Both the position numbers and the translations under genes were made by a program. The notes under the pieces were generated by a model. That model made no database searches and was not told where the DNA came from. It worked only from the letters and a program-made list of their open reading frames with translations. A stretch of 12,230 bases of DNA from CAWEHQ01 sp051001995 (GTDB lineage: Bacteria > Actinomycetota > Thermoleophilia > Solirubrobacterales > Thermoleophilaceae): positions 1 through 12,230 of the forward strand of contig JBPCMT010000201.1 of assembly GCA_051001995.1 (NCBI GenBank), in the 5' to 3' direction. Positions 1 through 5,369 of the stretch are shown here, one piece after another (the first letter of the stretch is position 1; every line of letters begins with the position of its first letter).

Positions 1-36
1 GCCGACGGTCCCGGTCGCGCCGGTCAGAAGGATCAT
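1..36 (-). CDS. NmrA-like/NAD(P)-binding Rossmann protein, N-terminal 12 codons only
   Basis: The minus strand from 36 to the window edge reads ATG followed by MILLTGATGTVG. This is the first beta strand and dinucleotide-binding loop (TGATGxxG) of an NAD(P)-binding Rossmann protein of the NmrA / atypical short-chain dehydrogenase type. The other residues lie outside the window, so substrate and function cannot be stated. There is no Shine-Dalgarno before the ATG. A TAGATT hexamer (minus strand 51-46) ends 9 nt upstream of it, suggesting a leaderless transcript. The gene is divergent from the ferredoxin gene. Confidence is moderate because only 12 codons are visible, but that loop motif directly after a start codon is characteristic. 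Confidence 0.6.
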   Translation of the reverse strand, partial: MILLTGATGTVG

Positions 37-45
37 CGACCGGCC

Positions 46-51
46 AATCTA
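46..51 (-). promoter_or_regulatory. Candidate -10 element of a leaderless transcript for the Rossmann-fold gene
   Basis: Minus-strand TAGATT fits the TAnnnT pattern and is separated by 9 nt from the ATG at 36. No purine-rich ribosome site is present between them. The geometry matches the one before the IMPase gene (TAGGAT, 9 nt). No convincing -35 is visible. Confidence 0.4.
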
Positions 52-146
52 GCCCTTCGCTGGGCCCGCCGGCCGACGGCTCGTCGGCACGGCGTGCAGC
101 GCGGTCTGTGGCGATCGGGCGAGAAAGGCTGGGGCAACGCGACGGT

Positions 147-152
147 TATCAT
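147..152 (+). promoter_or_regulatory. Candidate -10 (TATCAT) for the ferredoxin gene
   Basis: TATCAT is the only good -10-like hexamer between the divergent genes on the plus strand. A start about 7 nt downstream would give a leader of roughly 65 nt, carrying the 163-184 hairpin and the AGGAG at 205-209. No clear -35 is visible. Confidence 0.35.
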
Positions 153-162
153 GCGCTTCTCG

Positions 163-184
163 GCGGCCGCCATCGAGCGGCCGC
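163..184 (+). repeat. Perfect 8-bp hairpin (two GCGGCCGC sites) in the ferredoxin leader
   Basis: GCGGCCGC (163-170), loop CATCGA, GCGGCCGC (177-184). Each arm is itself palindromic, so the element is two identical 8-mers 14 bp apart that can also fold as a hairpin. It lies between the candidate -10 and the ribosome site of the ferredoxin gene. Confidence 0.5.
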
Positions 185-222
185 GTCCGTGTTCACCCGA
201 GCTCAGGAGTTCGCCGCCCTCA

Positions 223-489
223 ATGGCATACGTCATCGCCGAGCCCTGCATCGGTCAGAAGGACAACTCGTGCGTCGAGGTCTGCCCGGTCGACTGCATC
301 CACCCGACGCCCGACGAGCCGGACTACGACCAGGTCGAGATGCTCTACATCGACCCCGACGAGTGCATCGACTGCGATGCCTGCGTCGAGGCCTGCCCGG
401 TCGACGCGTGCTTCGCCGAGGACCAGCTCCCCGACGAGTGGCAGAAGTACATCGAGACGAACGCGGACTACTACAAGTCGAAGGCCTGA
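223..489 (+). CDS. Seven-iron ferredoxin ([3Fe-4S][4Fe-4S])
   Basis: An 88-aa soluble electron carrier of the bacterial 7Fe ferredoxin family (FdxA/FdxC type, like Azotobacter FdI). The cysteine pattern is diagnostic. C9, C17 and C58 should bind the 3Fe-4S cluster (C-x7-C-x3-C-P spacing). C21 with C48, C51 and C54 should bind the 4Fe-4S cluster. C25 and C63 are extra cysteines not needed as ligands. The C-terminal 25 residues are an acidic/aromatic tail with no signal peptide. I chose ATG 223 because MAYVIAEPCIG is the usual family N-terminus and AGGAG (205-209) lies 13 nt upstream; the open frame reaches back to 94 but that part looks noncoding. The likely partner is an oxidoreductase elsewhere, such as a P450 or NADP reductase. 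It converges on the mrp-like gene, which also concerns Fe-S clusters. Confidence 0.95.
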   Translation: MAYVIAEPCIGQKDNSCVEVCPVDCIHPTPDEPDYDQVEMLYIDPDECIDCDACVEACPVDACFAEDQLPDEWQKYIETNADYYKSKA

Positions 490-510
490 CCGGACCGATC
501 TTCGGGAAGC

Positions 511-548
511 GTCCTGACTTGTACCCCGGTGGGGGTAAGAAGCAGGAC
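511..548 (+). terminator. Bidirectional hairpin between convergent ferredoxin and mrp genes
   Basis: The arms are GTCCTG (511-516) with CAGGAC (543-548), CTT (518-520) with AAG (540-542), and TACCCC (522-527) with GGGGTA (532-537) around a GGTG loop. That makes about 15 bp with a one-base bulge and a small internal loop. It fills the 62-bp gap between two convergent stop codons, so it probably serves both genes. There is no T tract on either side, as is common in GC-rich actinobacteria. Confidence 0.65.
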
Positions 549-551
549 GGT

Positions 552-1688
552 TCAGGCCATTGGAAGCGGCGTGCCGGTCACCGGCGCCGCGAGCGGCTCC
601 GCCTCCTGCATTACCGGCAGCTCCTGAGGCGTGACCGCCACGATCCCGCGCGCCGCGTGGATGATCGCCTGGGAGGCGGGCGAGTCCGGATCCTCCAGGA
701 CCAGCGGGCGTCCCTCATCGGACGCCGTTCGCAGCTCTTCCTGAAGCGGCACCTTGCCGAGCAACGGGACGTCGAGCTCATCCGCCAGGAGCTGCCCGCC
801 GCCCTCGCCGAAGATCGTGAAGCGCTCCCCCGCGGGAGTCGTGAAGCCCGACATGTTCTCGATCACGCCGGCCACCTCGAGGTCGAACCGGCGCGCCGTG
901 TCGGCGGCTCGCCGAGCCACGTTCTGCGCCGCGGGCTGCGGAGTCGTGACGATCACGAAGCGGGCCTGCGGAAGCAGCTGCGCCAGGGTCATCGACACGT
1001 CGCCGGTCCCCGGCGGCAGGTCGATCATCAGGTAGTCGAGCTCGCCCCAGTCCACGTCCTCGAGGAACTGGCGGATCGCCTTGTGGAGCATCGGGCCGCG
1101 CCAGGTGATCGCCTGGTCGCGCTCCGACAGGAAGAACTCGATCGATATCGCGCGGACTCCGCCGGCGGCCGTGAGCGGCACGATCTTGCGCTCGGCCGAG
1201 ACGGTCGGCTTGCCGTGCACGCCGAGCATGCGCGGGATCGAGTAGCCCCAGACGTCGGCGTCGAGCGCCGCGGACGGGCGGCCGTCGACCTGCAGCGCCG
1301 CCGCCAGGTTCGCCGTCATCGTGGATTTGCCCACGCCGCCCTTTCCGGAGGCGACGCAGATCACGTTCTTCACGGCCGCGAGCGACCCCTCGGGGAGGCT
1401 CGTGCGCCCGAGCTTCTGCTGGAGGCCTTGCTTCTCCTGGCTCGATAGGACGTCGAAGCCGACGTTGACCCGGCCGACCCCCTCGAGCGCCGTGACCGAG
1501 CCCCTGACCGCCTCCTCGAAGTGTGAGCGGATCGGGCAACCGGGGGTCGTCAGCGACACCACGACGTCGATCCGATCCTCGTCGAAGAAGTCGATCGAGC
1601 GGACCATGCCGAGGTCCACGATGTTGCGCCGCAGCTCGGGGTCGATGACGGCGCGAAGCGCCTCGGTCACCTGTTCGGTGGTGGGCAT
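552..1688 (-). CDS. mrp: Mrp/ApbC family P-loop ATPase, Fe-S cluster carrier
   Basis: A 378-aa cytoplasmic MinD/ParA-type ATPase of the Mrp/NBP35 family, thought to carry and transfer 4Fe-4S clusters to apoproteins. Residues 1-85 form a MIP18 (DUF59) domain with the conserved TTPGC loop (C51). Residues 107-355 are the P-loop domain: SGKGGVGKS at 114-122 with the deviant-Walker lysine, DADVWGYSIPRM near 143-154, and DLPPGTGD at 223-230. The C-terminal CxxC pair that binds the bridging cluster in Mrp/ApbC homologues is absent. The equivalent stretch reads ENMSGFTTPAGERF (277-290). I believe this is the usual actinobacterial form, but the cluster ligands are then unclear. The ATG at 1688 is preferred because DUF59 begins right after it. 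No Shine-Dalgarno is evident. The gene faces the ferredoxin gene and is separated from the upstream basic-protein gene by strong hairpins. Confidence 0.93.
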   Translation of the reverse strand: MPTTEQVTEALRAVIDPELRRNIVDLGMVRSIDFFDEDRIDVVVSLTTPGCPIRSHFEEAVRGSVTALEGVGRVNVGFDVLSSQEKQGLQQKLGRTSLPEGSLAAVKNVICVASGKGGVGKSTMTANLAAALQVDGRPSAALDADVWGYSIPRMLGVHGKPTVSAERKIVPLTAAGGVRAISIEFFLSERDQAITWRGPMLHKAIRQFLEDVDWGELDYLMIDLPPGTGDVSMTLAQLLPQARFVIVTTPQPAAQNVARRAADTARRFDLEVAGVIENMSGFTTPAGERFTIFGEGGGQLLADELDVPLLGKVPLQEELRTASDEGRPLVLEDPDSPASQAIIHAARGIVAVTPQELPVMQEAEPLAAPVTGTPLPMA

Positions 1689-1762
1689 ACCCCGATTGTG
1701 GCAAACGGCGGGCGGGATGCCGCCGCGATCGCGACGGCCGGCCGGTACCGGTCCAAGAAAGC

Positions 1763-1792
1763 AACCGGCGAGGCCCGAGGGCCCCGCCGGTT
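1763..1792 (-). terminator. Strong hairpin terminator downstream of the basic-protein gene
   Basis: AACCGGCG (1763-1770) pairs with CGCCGGTT (1785-1792), and GGCCC (1772-1776) pairs with GGGCC (1779-1783), with a single A/C mismatch and a 2-nt loop. On the minus strand it is followed by GCTTTCTT, a partial T tract. It lies after the 1878 stop and before the mrp start, so it should end minus-strand transcripts. Confidence 0.7.
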
Positions 1793-1816
1793 GAGGGAGG
1801 AGAGAGGTACTTCACC

Positions 1817-1832
1817 GCCGGCCGAAGCCGGC
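1817..1832 (-). repeat. Secondary hairpin GCCGGC-CGAA-GCCGGC
   Basis: Two GCCGGC palindromes separated by CGAA make a 6-bp hairpin. GAGAGA (1800-1805) and TCTCTC (1850-1855) could form an outer arm. It sits between the stop of the basic-protein gene and the larger 1763-1792 hairpin, so this may be a tandem terminator. Confidence 0.4.
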
Positions 1833-1877
1833 AGCCTTACCCCGGGCCGTCTCTCGGCGGCGCGGGGGGAAGTGTGC

Positions 1878-2444
1878 TTAGGCCAACTGACGCTCCACGT
1901 CCTTGGCGAGGTCGCCGACGCCGCCCTGGAGCTTGTCGCTCCCGCGCTCGAAGTCGCGCCGAGCCGACTTGACCTGGGTCTCCAGGTTGCGCCGGTTGCG
2001 CTTCACGAGCTGCGTGGCCTGGCGCCGACGCTGGCGAAGCTCACGCTCGACGCGCGTGCGGGTGCGCTTGACCTGACGCTGCGCGTCGTTGCGGGCACGC
2101 ACGCCGCGGCGCTCGAACTTCTTGATCTCGCGCTCCGCGCTCTGCGCCGAGCGGAACGGCTTGGTGGCCTCAACGACGTTGTCGCGAGCGGTGAGCGCCG
2201 CCCCGACCGGGACGAGCACGGCGCGCTCGGCCTGGAGTGCCAGGCCCTCGAGCCGAGTGGCCTCGGCGTCGACGCGGGTGGTCGCCGTCCGGGTGGCGCG
2301 GCGAGCGGTCCCTCGCGTCGTCTCCGAGCGACGGTTGGCGCCGGCGCGGGTGGTGCGCGCCTGACGAGCCGAGGCGTTGCGCTTGCGCGTGGCTGCCGCC
2401 TTCTTCGCGGTGGCCTTGCGCTGGGTGGGAGTCTGGGTTGCCAT
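1878..2444 (-). CDS. Arg-rich histone-like / HbhA-like basic protein
   Basis: A 188-aa protein with about 38 Arg and 12 Lys residues. Residues 1-57 are a low-complexity Thr/Ala/Arg/Lys tail with one acidic residue, resembling histone H1-like tails. Residues 66-97 are a more hydrophobic amphipathic segment. It resembles, by eye, the N-terminal helix of mycobacterial heparin-binding haemagglutinin (HbhA), whose own basic tail is at the C-terminus. Residues 100-187 are charged and heptad-like, probably coiled coil. There is no signal peptide or membrane segment. Nucleic-acid or polyanion binding is inference from composition. The start is secure: AAGGAGG (2461-2455) lies 10 nt before the ATG. 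The promoter region is an AT-rich island with a direct repeat, and the gene is flanked by terminator-like hairpins, so it is probably monocistronic. It could also be a phasin-like or chromosome-compaction protein. Confidence 0.8.
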   Translation of the reverse strand: MATQTPTQRKATAKKAAATRKRNASARQARTTRAGANRRSETTRGTARRATRTATTRVDAEATRLEGLALQAERAVLVPVGAALTARDNVVEATKPFRSAQSAEREIKKFERRGVRARNDAQRQVKRTRTRVERELRQRRRQATQLVKRNRRNLETQVKSARRDFERGSDKLQGGVGDLAKDVERQLA

Positions 2445-2454
2445 TCTGCGATCC

Positions 2455-2461
2455 CCTCCTT
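2455..2461 (-). promoter_or_regulatory. Strong Shine-Dalgarno AAGGAGG of the basic-protein gene
   Basis: AAGGAGG on the minus strand is the best ribosome site in the window. It is 10 nt upstream of ATG 2444 and fixes that start. It suggests high translation, as expected for an abundant DNA-binding or surface protein. Confidence 0.75.
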
Positions 2462-2468
2462 GAGGGTG

Positions 2469-2492
2469 AGTTCTAACCTTATTAGTTCTAAC
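2469..2492 (-). promoter_or_regulatory. 9-bp direct repeat in an AT-rich promoter island
   Basis: AGTTCTAAC occurs at 2469-2477 and again at 2484-2492 (15-bp period), separated by CTTATT. On the minus strand this reads GTTAGAACT twice. The interval also contains the TAATAA/TAAGGT hexamers most likely to serve as a -10 for the basic-protein gene. Paired repeats overlapping the core promoter suggest an operator or activator site; the regulator is unknown. Confidence 0.45.
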
Positions 2493-2548
2493 GTCGGTAA
2501 GTGTACCACCGACGACCGAACGTCAACCCCTCCCGGCCGGTCGTTACC

Positions 2549-2572
2549 GCTCTGTGCGCACAGTCACAGAGC
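2549..2572 (-). terminator. 8-bp hairpin, possible second terminator of the Ku-zincin operon
   Basis: GCTCTGTG (2549-2556) pairs perfectly with CACAGAGC (2565-2572) around an 8-nt loop. It lies on the minus strand between the zincin stop and the basic-protein promoter, 45 nt beyond the stop, behind the 2584-2617 hairpin. Confidence 0.45.
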
Positions 2573-2583
2573 AGGCTTGAGGG

Positions 2584-2617
2584 CCTGGATCGCCGGCCGG
2601 CTGAGGCCGGCGCCAGG
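2584..2617 (-). terminator. Main terminator hairpin after the zincin gene
   Basis: CCTGG (2584-2588) pairs with CCAGG (2613-2617) and CGCCGGCC (2591-2598) pairs with GGCCGGCG (2605-2612), loop GGCTGA. That is 13 bp with an AT bulge. It begins immediately after the TGA of the zincin gene on the minus strand. No T tract follows. Confidence 0.6.
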
Positions 2618-3667
2618 TCAGGCGGCCTTGCTGGCGCGCCCGCCGCGCTCGAGCCAGGTACGCGGCCGCTCGAGCTCGGAGAGCGTCGGAAGCTCCGCGG
2701 GAGCGTCCCAGGCGCGGTTGAGGCGCACGAGGCCCTCGGCCGCCACCACCGCGTCGCAGAATCGCTTGCCGAGCTCGTACTGGCGCATCTTGAGGTCGAG
2801 GCCGAGCAGCCGCTGGAGCGCCCGCTCCGGAGCGGATCGGCTGCTGCGGCGCCGGTCCATGGCCTCTCTCAGGGCCCCGTGCGCGGGCAGGATGCGCGCG
2901 CCGACGGCGTCCATCACGTGCTCTGAGTAGCCCTCCACCAGCGCCATCGCGGCCTGGACGCGGTTCATCAGCTGGCGCTGCTCGTGGCTCTGGACGAGCG
3001 CCATCAGGCCACCCTCGCGGAACGCCTCCACGATGCGGGCCGGATCGGGCATCGACGGCAAGCCCCCCGCGGCGCCGCGCTCGATACGGATGTCGACGGT
3101 CGCGAGGTACTGCTCGAGCAGCTCGCCGAGGTAGCCGCGAAGCCACGGCACGGCGCCGAACTGGATCACGTGCGTCACCTCATGGAGCGCGACCCAGCGC
3201 AGGAAGCTCTCGCGCTCGACCTCCATCTCGCGTACCGCCTTCAACAGGTTGGGCCCCACGAACAGGAGGCGCGGCGGCGCCTCCGGCTGGAGCAGCGACA
3301 GCTCGTACTGTCCGAGTACGCGCTGCGACATGTACCCGAGCACCAGGCCCGCCTCGGCGGCCACGGTGGCGGAGGCCGCCCCGCGGAGCGGGCCCGCCAG
3401 TGGCCCCGCGCTCCCCAGCCGAGTGCCGAGCCGGTCGGCGACCGGGTCCAGCAGCGACGCCAGGGTCGTCAGGTTCGCCTCGGCCCAGTCCGCGCGCGCC
3501 AGCACCTCGGGCGCGGGTATTGCGGCGGCGGGCTGGAGGCCCGTGTGGCGGGCGACCTCCTCACCGGCGAGCTCGACGACCGGCCCGAGGTCGATGCCGA
3601 GCTCGGGCACCGGCGCCGACCCCGCGGCGAAGCGCGCTATCTGGCGCGCGAGCGACCAGTCCACCAT
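2618..3667 (-). CDS. Zinc-dependent metalloprotease-like protein, Zincin_2/DUF2342 family
   Basis: A 349-aa protein of the actinobacterial DUF2342 (Zincin_2) family, which was named for coenzyme-F420-associated members and later recognised as zincin-like; its substrate is unknown. Visible features are LHEVTHVIQF at 161-170 (HExxH, zinc ligands H162 and H166, catalytic E163) and EGYSEHVMD at 245-253, which likely supplies the third, glutamate-type ligand on a downstream helix. The length suits the family and all core motifs are present, so an active site is plausible. There is no signal peptide, so it is probably cytosolic. It starts 35 nt after the Ku stop on the same strand and probably shares Ku's transcript. 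A TAAGGT hexamer (3683-3678) 10 nt before its ATG could give an additional leaderless start, or its AAGG could act as a weak ribosome site. The link to Ku is positional only. Confidence 0.88.
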   Translation of the reverse strand: MVDWSLARQIARFAAGSAPVPELGIDLGPVVELAGEEVARHTGLQPAAAIPAPEVLARADWAEANLTTLASLLDPVADRLGTRLGSAGPLAGPLRGAASATVAAEAGLVLGYMSQRVLGQYELSLLQPEAPPRLLFVGPNLLKAVREMEVERESFLRWVALHEVTHVIQFGAVPWLRGYLGELLEQYLATVDIRIERGAAGGLPSMPDPARIVEAFREGGLMALVQSHEQRQLMNRVQAAMALVEGYSEHVMDAVGARILPAHGALREAMDRRRSSRSAPERALQRLLGLDLKMRQYELGKRFCDAVVAAEGLVRLNRAWDAPAELPTLSELERPRTWLERGGRASKAA

Positions 3668-3702
3668 TTCGCGGTAGACCTTAGTCGCCTACGCCGCCCT
3701 GG

Positions 3703-4653
3703 CTACGAGCCCTTGCCGGCCTTCGAGCCCTTGCGGGCGTCCTTCGAGCCCTTGCGGCCGGAGCTCGACCCGCCCGACTTCGACTTGCTCGATCGCGACT
3801 TGCGACCGTTCGAGGAGGCGCTCTTGGAGCTCGAGCGCCCGGCGGACCCCGACTTTGCCTCCGCGTCGTCGCCGCCGTCCTGGCCGGCGGCCTTGATGCT
3901 TGCCTCGAGCGCCGCCATCAGGTCCGGGACGCGCTCGGGCTCCTCGGCCGGCTGCACCGCTATCTCCTCGCCCTCGGCCTTTCGCTCGACCATGTCGAGC
4001 ACCCGCTCGCGGTACTGGTCGCGGTACTTGTCGGGCTCGAACTCGGTCGAGAGCGACTCGATCAGTTGCCGCGCCATGTCAAGCTCGCGTTTCGACGCCC
4101 CGTCCTGCGTATCGGCCAGCTCGTCGAGGCGGTCGGGCGGCACCACCTCGTCGGCGAACAGCATTGTGGCCATCGTCAGTACGTCGCCGGTCGCCCGGAT
4201 AGCCGTCAGGTGCTCCTTGGTGCGGATCACGACGCGGGCGACGGCCACCCGGTCCGACTCCCGCATCGCCTGGAGCAGCAAATTGTAGGCCTTGTCGGCG
4301 CCCTTGTCGGGCACCAGGTAGTACGCCGCGTCGTAGTAGATCGGGTCGATCTGCTCGAGCTCGACGAAGTCCTCGATGTCGATCGTGCGCGTCTTCTTCG
4401 GGTCGAGCGACTCGAGCTCCTCGGGGGTAATCACGACGTGATGGCCGGGCGAGATCTCATAGCCCTTGACGATCTCGTCGTAGGGCACCTCCTCGCCGTC
4501 CTCGGGGCAGATGCGCTTCTGCTGGATGCGCACGCGATCCTTGTCGTGGAGCTGGTGGAAGCGCACGGTCTTGCGGGAAACCGCGCTGTAGAGCTTGACG
4601 GGCACGTTGACGAGCCCGAACGAGATCGCTCCGCTCCAGATCGCTCTCGGCAT
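3703..4653 (-). CDS. ku: Ku protein, non-homologous end joining
   Basis: A 316-aa bacterial Ku, which as a homodimer forms a ring on double-strand DNA ends and recruits the LigD ligase. The canonical N-terminus MPRAIWSGAISFGLVNVPVKLYS, the CPEDGEEVPYDEIVKGYE segment (49-66) and the beta-barrel core to about residue 225 are intact. DLMAALEASIKAA (244-256) is the conserved short C-terminal segment associated with LigD binding. Residues 262-316 are a disordered Ser/Lys/Gly/Arg tail; Lys-rich Ku tails in other bacteria increase DNA affinity and threading. Part of the tail is encoded by a direct repeat (3720-3757). The ATG has GGAG about 9 nt upstream. TTGACA (4685-4680) is a good -35, though the -10 is poor. 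The DUF2342 gene follows; ligD is not in this window. Confidence 0.97.
   Translation of the reverse strand: MPRAIWSGAISFGLVNVPVKLYSAVSRKTVRFHQLHDKDRVRIQQKRICPEDGEEVPYDEIVKGYEISPGHHVVITPEELESLDPKKTRTIDIEDFVELEQIDPIYYDAAYYLVPDKGADKAYNLLLQAMRESDRVAVARVVIRTKEHLTAIRATGDVLTMATMLFADEVVPPDRLDELADTQDGASKRELDMARQLIESLSTEFEPDKYRDQYRERVLDMVERKAEGEEIAVQPAEEPERVPDLMAALEASIKAAGQDGGDDAEAKSGSAGRSSSKSASSNGRKSRSSKSKSGGSSSGRKGSKDARKGSKAGKGS
3720..3757 (-). repeat. Imperfect tandem repeat encoding the Ku basic tail
   Basis: The 17-mer CCTTCGAGCCCTTGCGG occurs at 3720-3736 and 3741-3757 (21-bp period, 7 codons), with a partial third copy CGAGCCCTTGC at 3706-3716. On the coding strand it specifies the KGSKxxR/GKGS units of the Ku tail. 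Tail length is likely to vary between strains by slippage. Confidence 0.6.
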
Positions 4654-4673
4654 CCTCTATCTCTCCAAACCCG

Positions 4674-4685
4674 TTGTCATGTCAA
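4674..4685 (-). promoter_or_regulatory. Ku promoter -35 embedded in a near-palindrome
   Basis: On the minus strand the sequence is TTGACATGACAA. It contains a consensus -35 TTGACA, and the 12-mer is also a near-palindrome (TTG-n-CATG-n-CAA). Seventeen nt downstream the -10 position reads AGATAG, which is poor and very close to the ATG. The site lies in the 90-bp gap shared with the divergent DUF488 gene, so a regulator bound here could affect both. Confidence 0.4.
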
Positions 4686-4723
4686 GTCCTTGTTTACCTC
4701 ATCGAGCGCGTTTCACCCCCGAG

Positions 4724-4741
4724 GCGAAAGGAAAATTTCGC
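4724..4741 (+). repeat. Inverted repeat over the DUF488 ribosome site
   Basis: GCGAAA (4724-4729) and TTTCGC (4736-4741) flank GGAAAA. The AAGGA ribosome site (4728-4732) overlaps the left arm and loop, and the GTG start is 3 nt after the right arm. If it folds, the hairpin would mask translation initiation. Confidence 0.4.
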
Positions 4742-4743
4742 GC

Positions 4744-5292
4744 GTGCAGGCGGCCCGTGACGAGATCCTGACAGTAGGGCACTCGACGCGCGGCCCAGAC
4801 GAGCTCGAGCAGCTCCTCCGTGCCCACGGGGTCGCGGTCGTCCTCGACGTCCGCGCCCACCCGGGATCGCGGCGCATGCCGCACTTCGGACGCGAGGCGC
4901 TCGAGCGCTCGCTCGCCGCGGCCGATATCGGCTACGAGCACCTCCCCGAGCTGGGCGGCCGGCGCCGCCCCACGCCTGACTCGCCCAACGGAGGCTGGCG
5001 CAACGAGCAGTTTCAGGGCTACGCCGACCACCTGGCCACGGCCGGGTTCGAGCGCGGCCTCGAGCGGGCGATGGCCGCGGCTCGGAAGGACCGATGCGCA
5101 CTGATGTGCGCCGAGGCGCCCTGGTGGCGCTGCCACCGCCGCCTCATGGCGGACGCACTCGTGGTGCGCGGCTGGCGCGTGCTGCACGTCATGGGCGCCG
5201 GACCGCCGACGCGGCACGAGCCGACCGAGTTCGCCGTCGTAGACGGGGAGCGCATCACCTACCCGCCCGCGCAGACGACGATCGACCTCTGA
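4744..5292 (+). CDS. DUF488 family protein
   Basis: A 182-aa member of the DUF488 family (PF04343), whose biochemical role is unknown. The signatures are TVGHSTRGPDEL (10-21), LDVRAHPGSRRMPHF (34-48), the middle GYEHLPELGG and FQGYADH segments, and the cysteine motif MCAEAPWWRCHR (121-132) with C122, E124, C130 and H131. The conserved Cys/His cluster suggests a catalytic or metal site, which is inference. I prefer GTG 4744: AAGGA (4728-4732) lies 11 nt upstream, family homology begins a few residues later, and no ATG in this frame lies between the Ku promoter region and the TVGHS motif. It is divergent from ku, and a hairpin follows its stop. There is no signal peptide. Confidence 0.88.
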   Translation: MQAARDEILTVGHSTRGPDELEQLLRAHGVAVVLDVRAHPGSRRMPHFGREALERSLAAADIGYEHLPELGGRRRPTPDSPNGGWRNEQFQGYADHLATAGFERGLERAMAAARKDRCALMCAEAPWWRCHRRLMADALVVRGWRVLHVMGAGPPTRHEPTEFAVVDGERITYPPAQTTIDL

Positions 5293-5320
5293 GCCGCGCC
5301 TGACGCGCGCCCGCTCGGCC

Positions 5321-5335
5321 GGGAGCCCAGCTCCC
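5321..5335 (+). terminator. GGGAGC-CCA-GCTCCC hairpin after the DUF488 gene
   Basis: A perfect 6-bp stem with a 3-nt loop, 29 nt downstream of the DUF488 stop on the same strand. It is a plausible factor-independent terminator but lacks a T tract. Confidence 0.4.
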
Positions 5336-5369
5336 CGCTCGGTCATCCGGCCCGGCGGGCTGTCGTTTA

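Noticed and set aside
108..1448. 446-codon plus-strand open frame across the ferredoxin and mrp genes
   Set aside because: It crosses two well-supported genes in other frames, has Arg-rich shadow composition and contains no recognisable domain.
4066..4743. Upstream extension of the DUF488 frame into the ku gene
   Set aside because: The extension is antisense to ku, lacks family similarity, and a GTG with a ribosome site at 4744 explains the real start.
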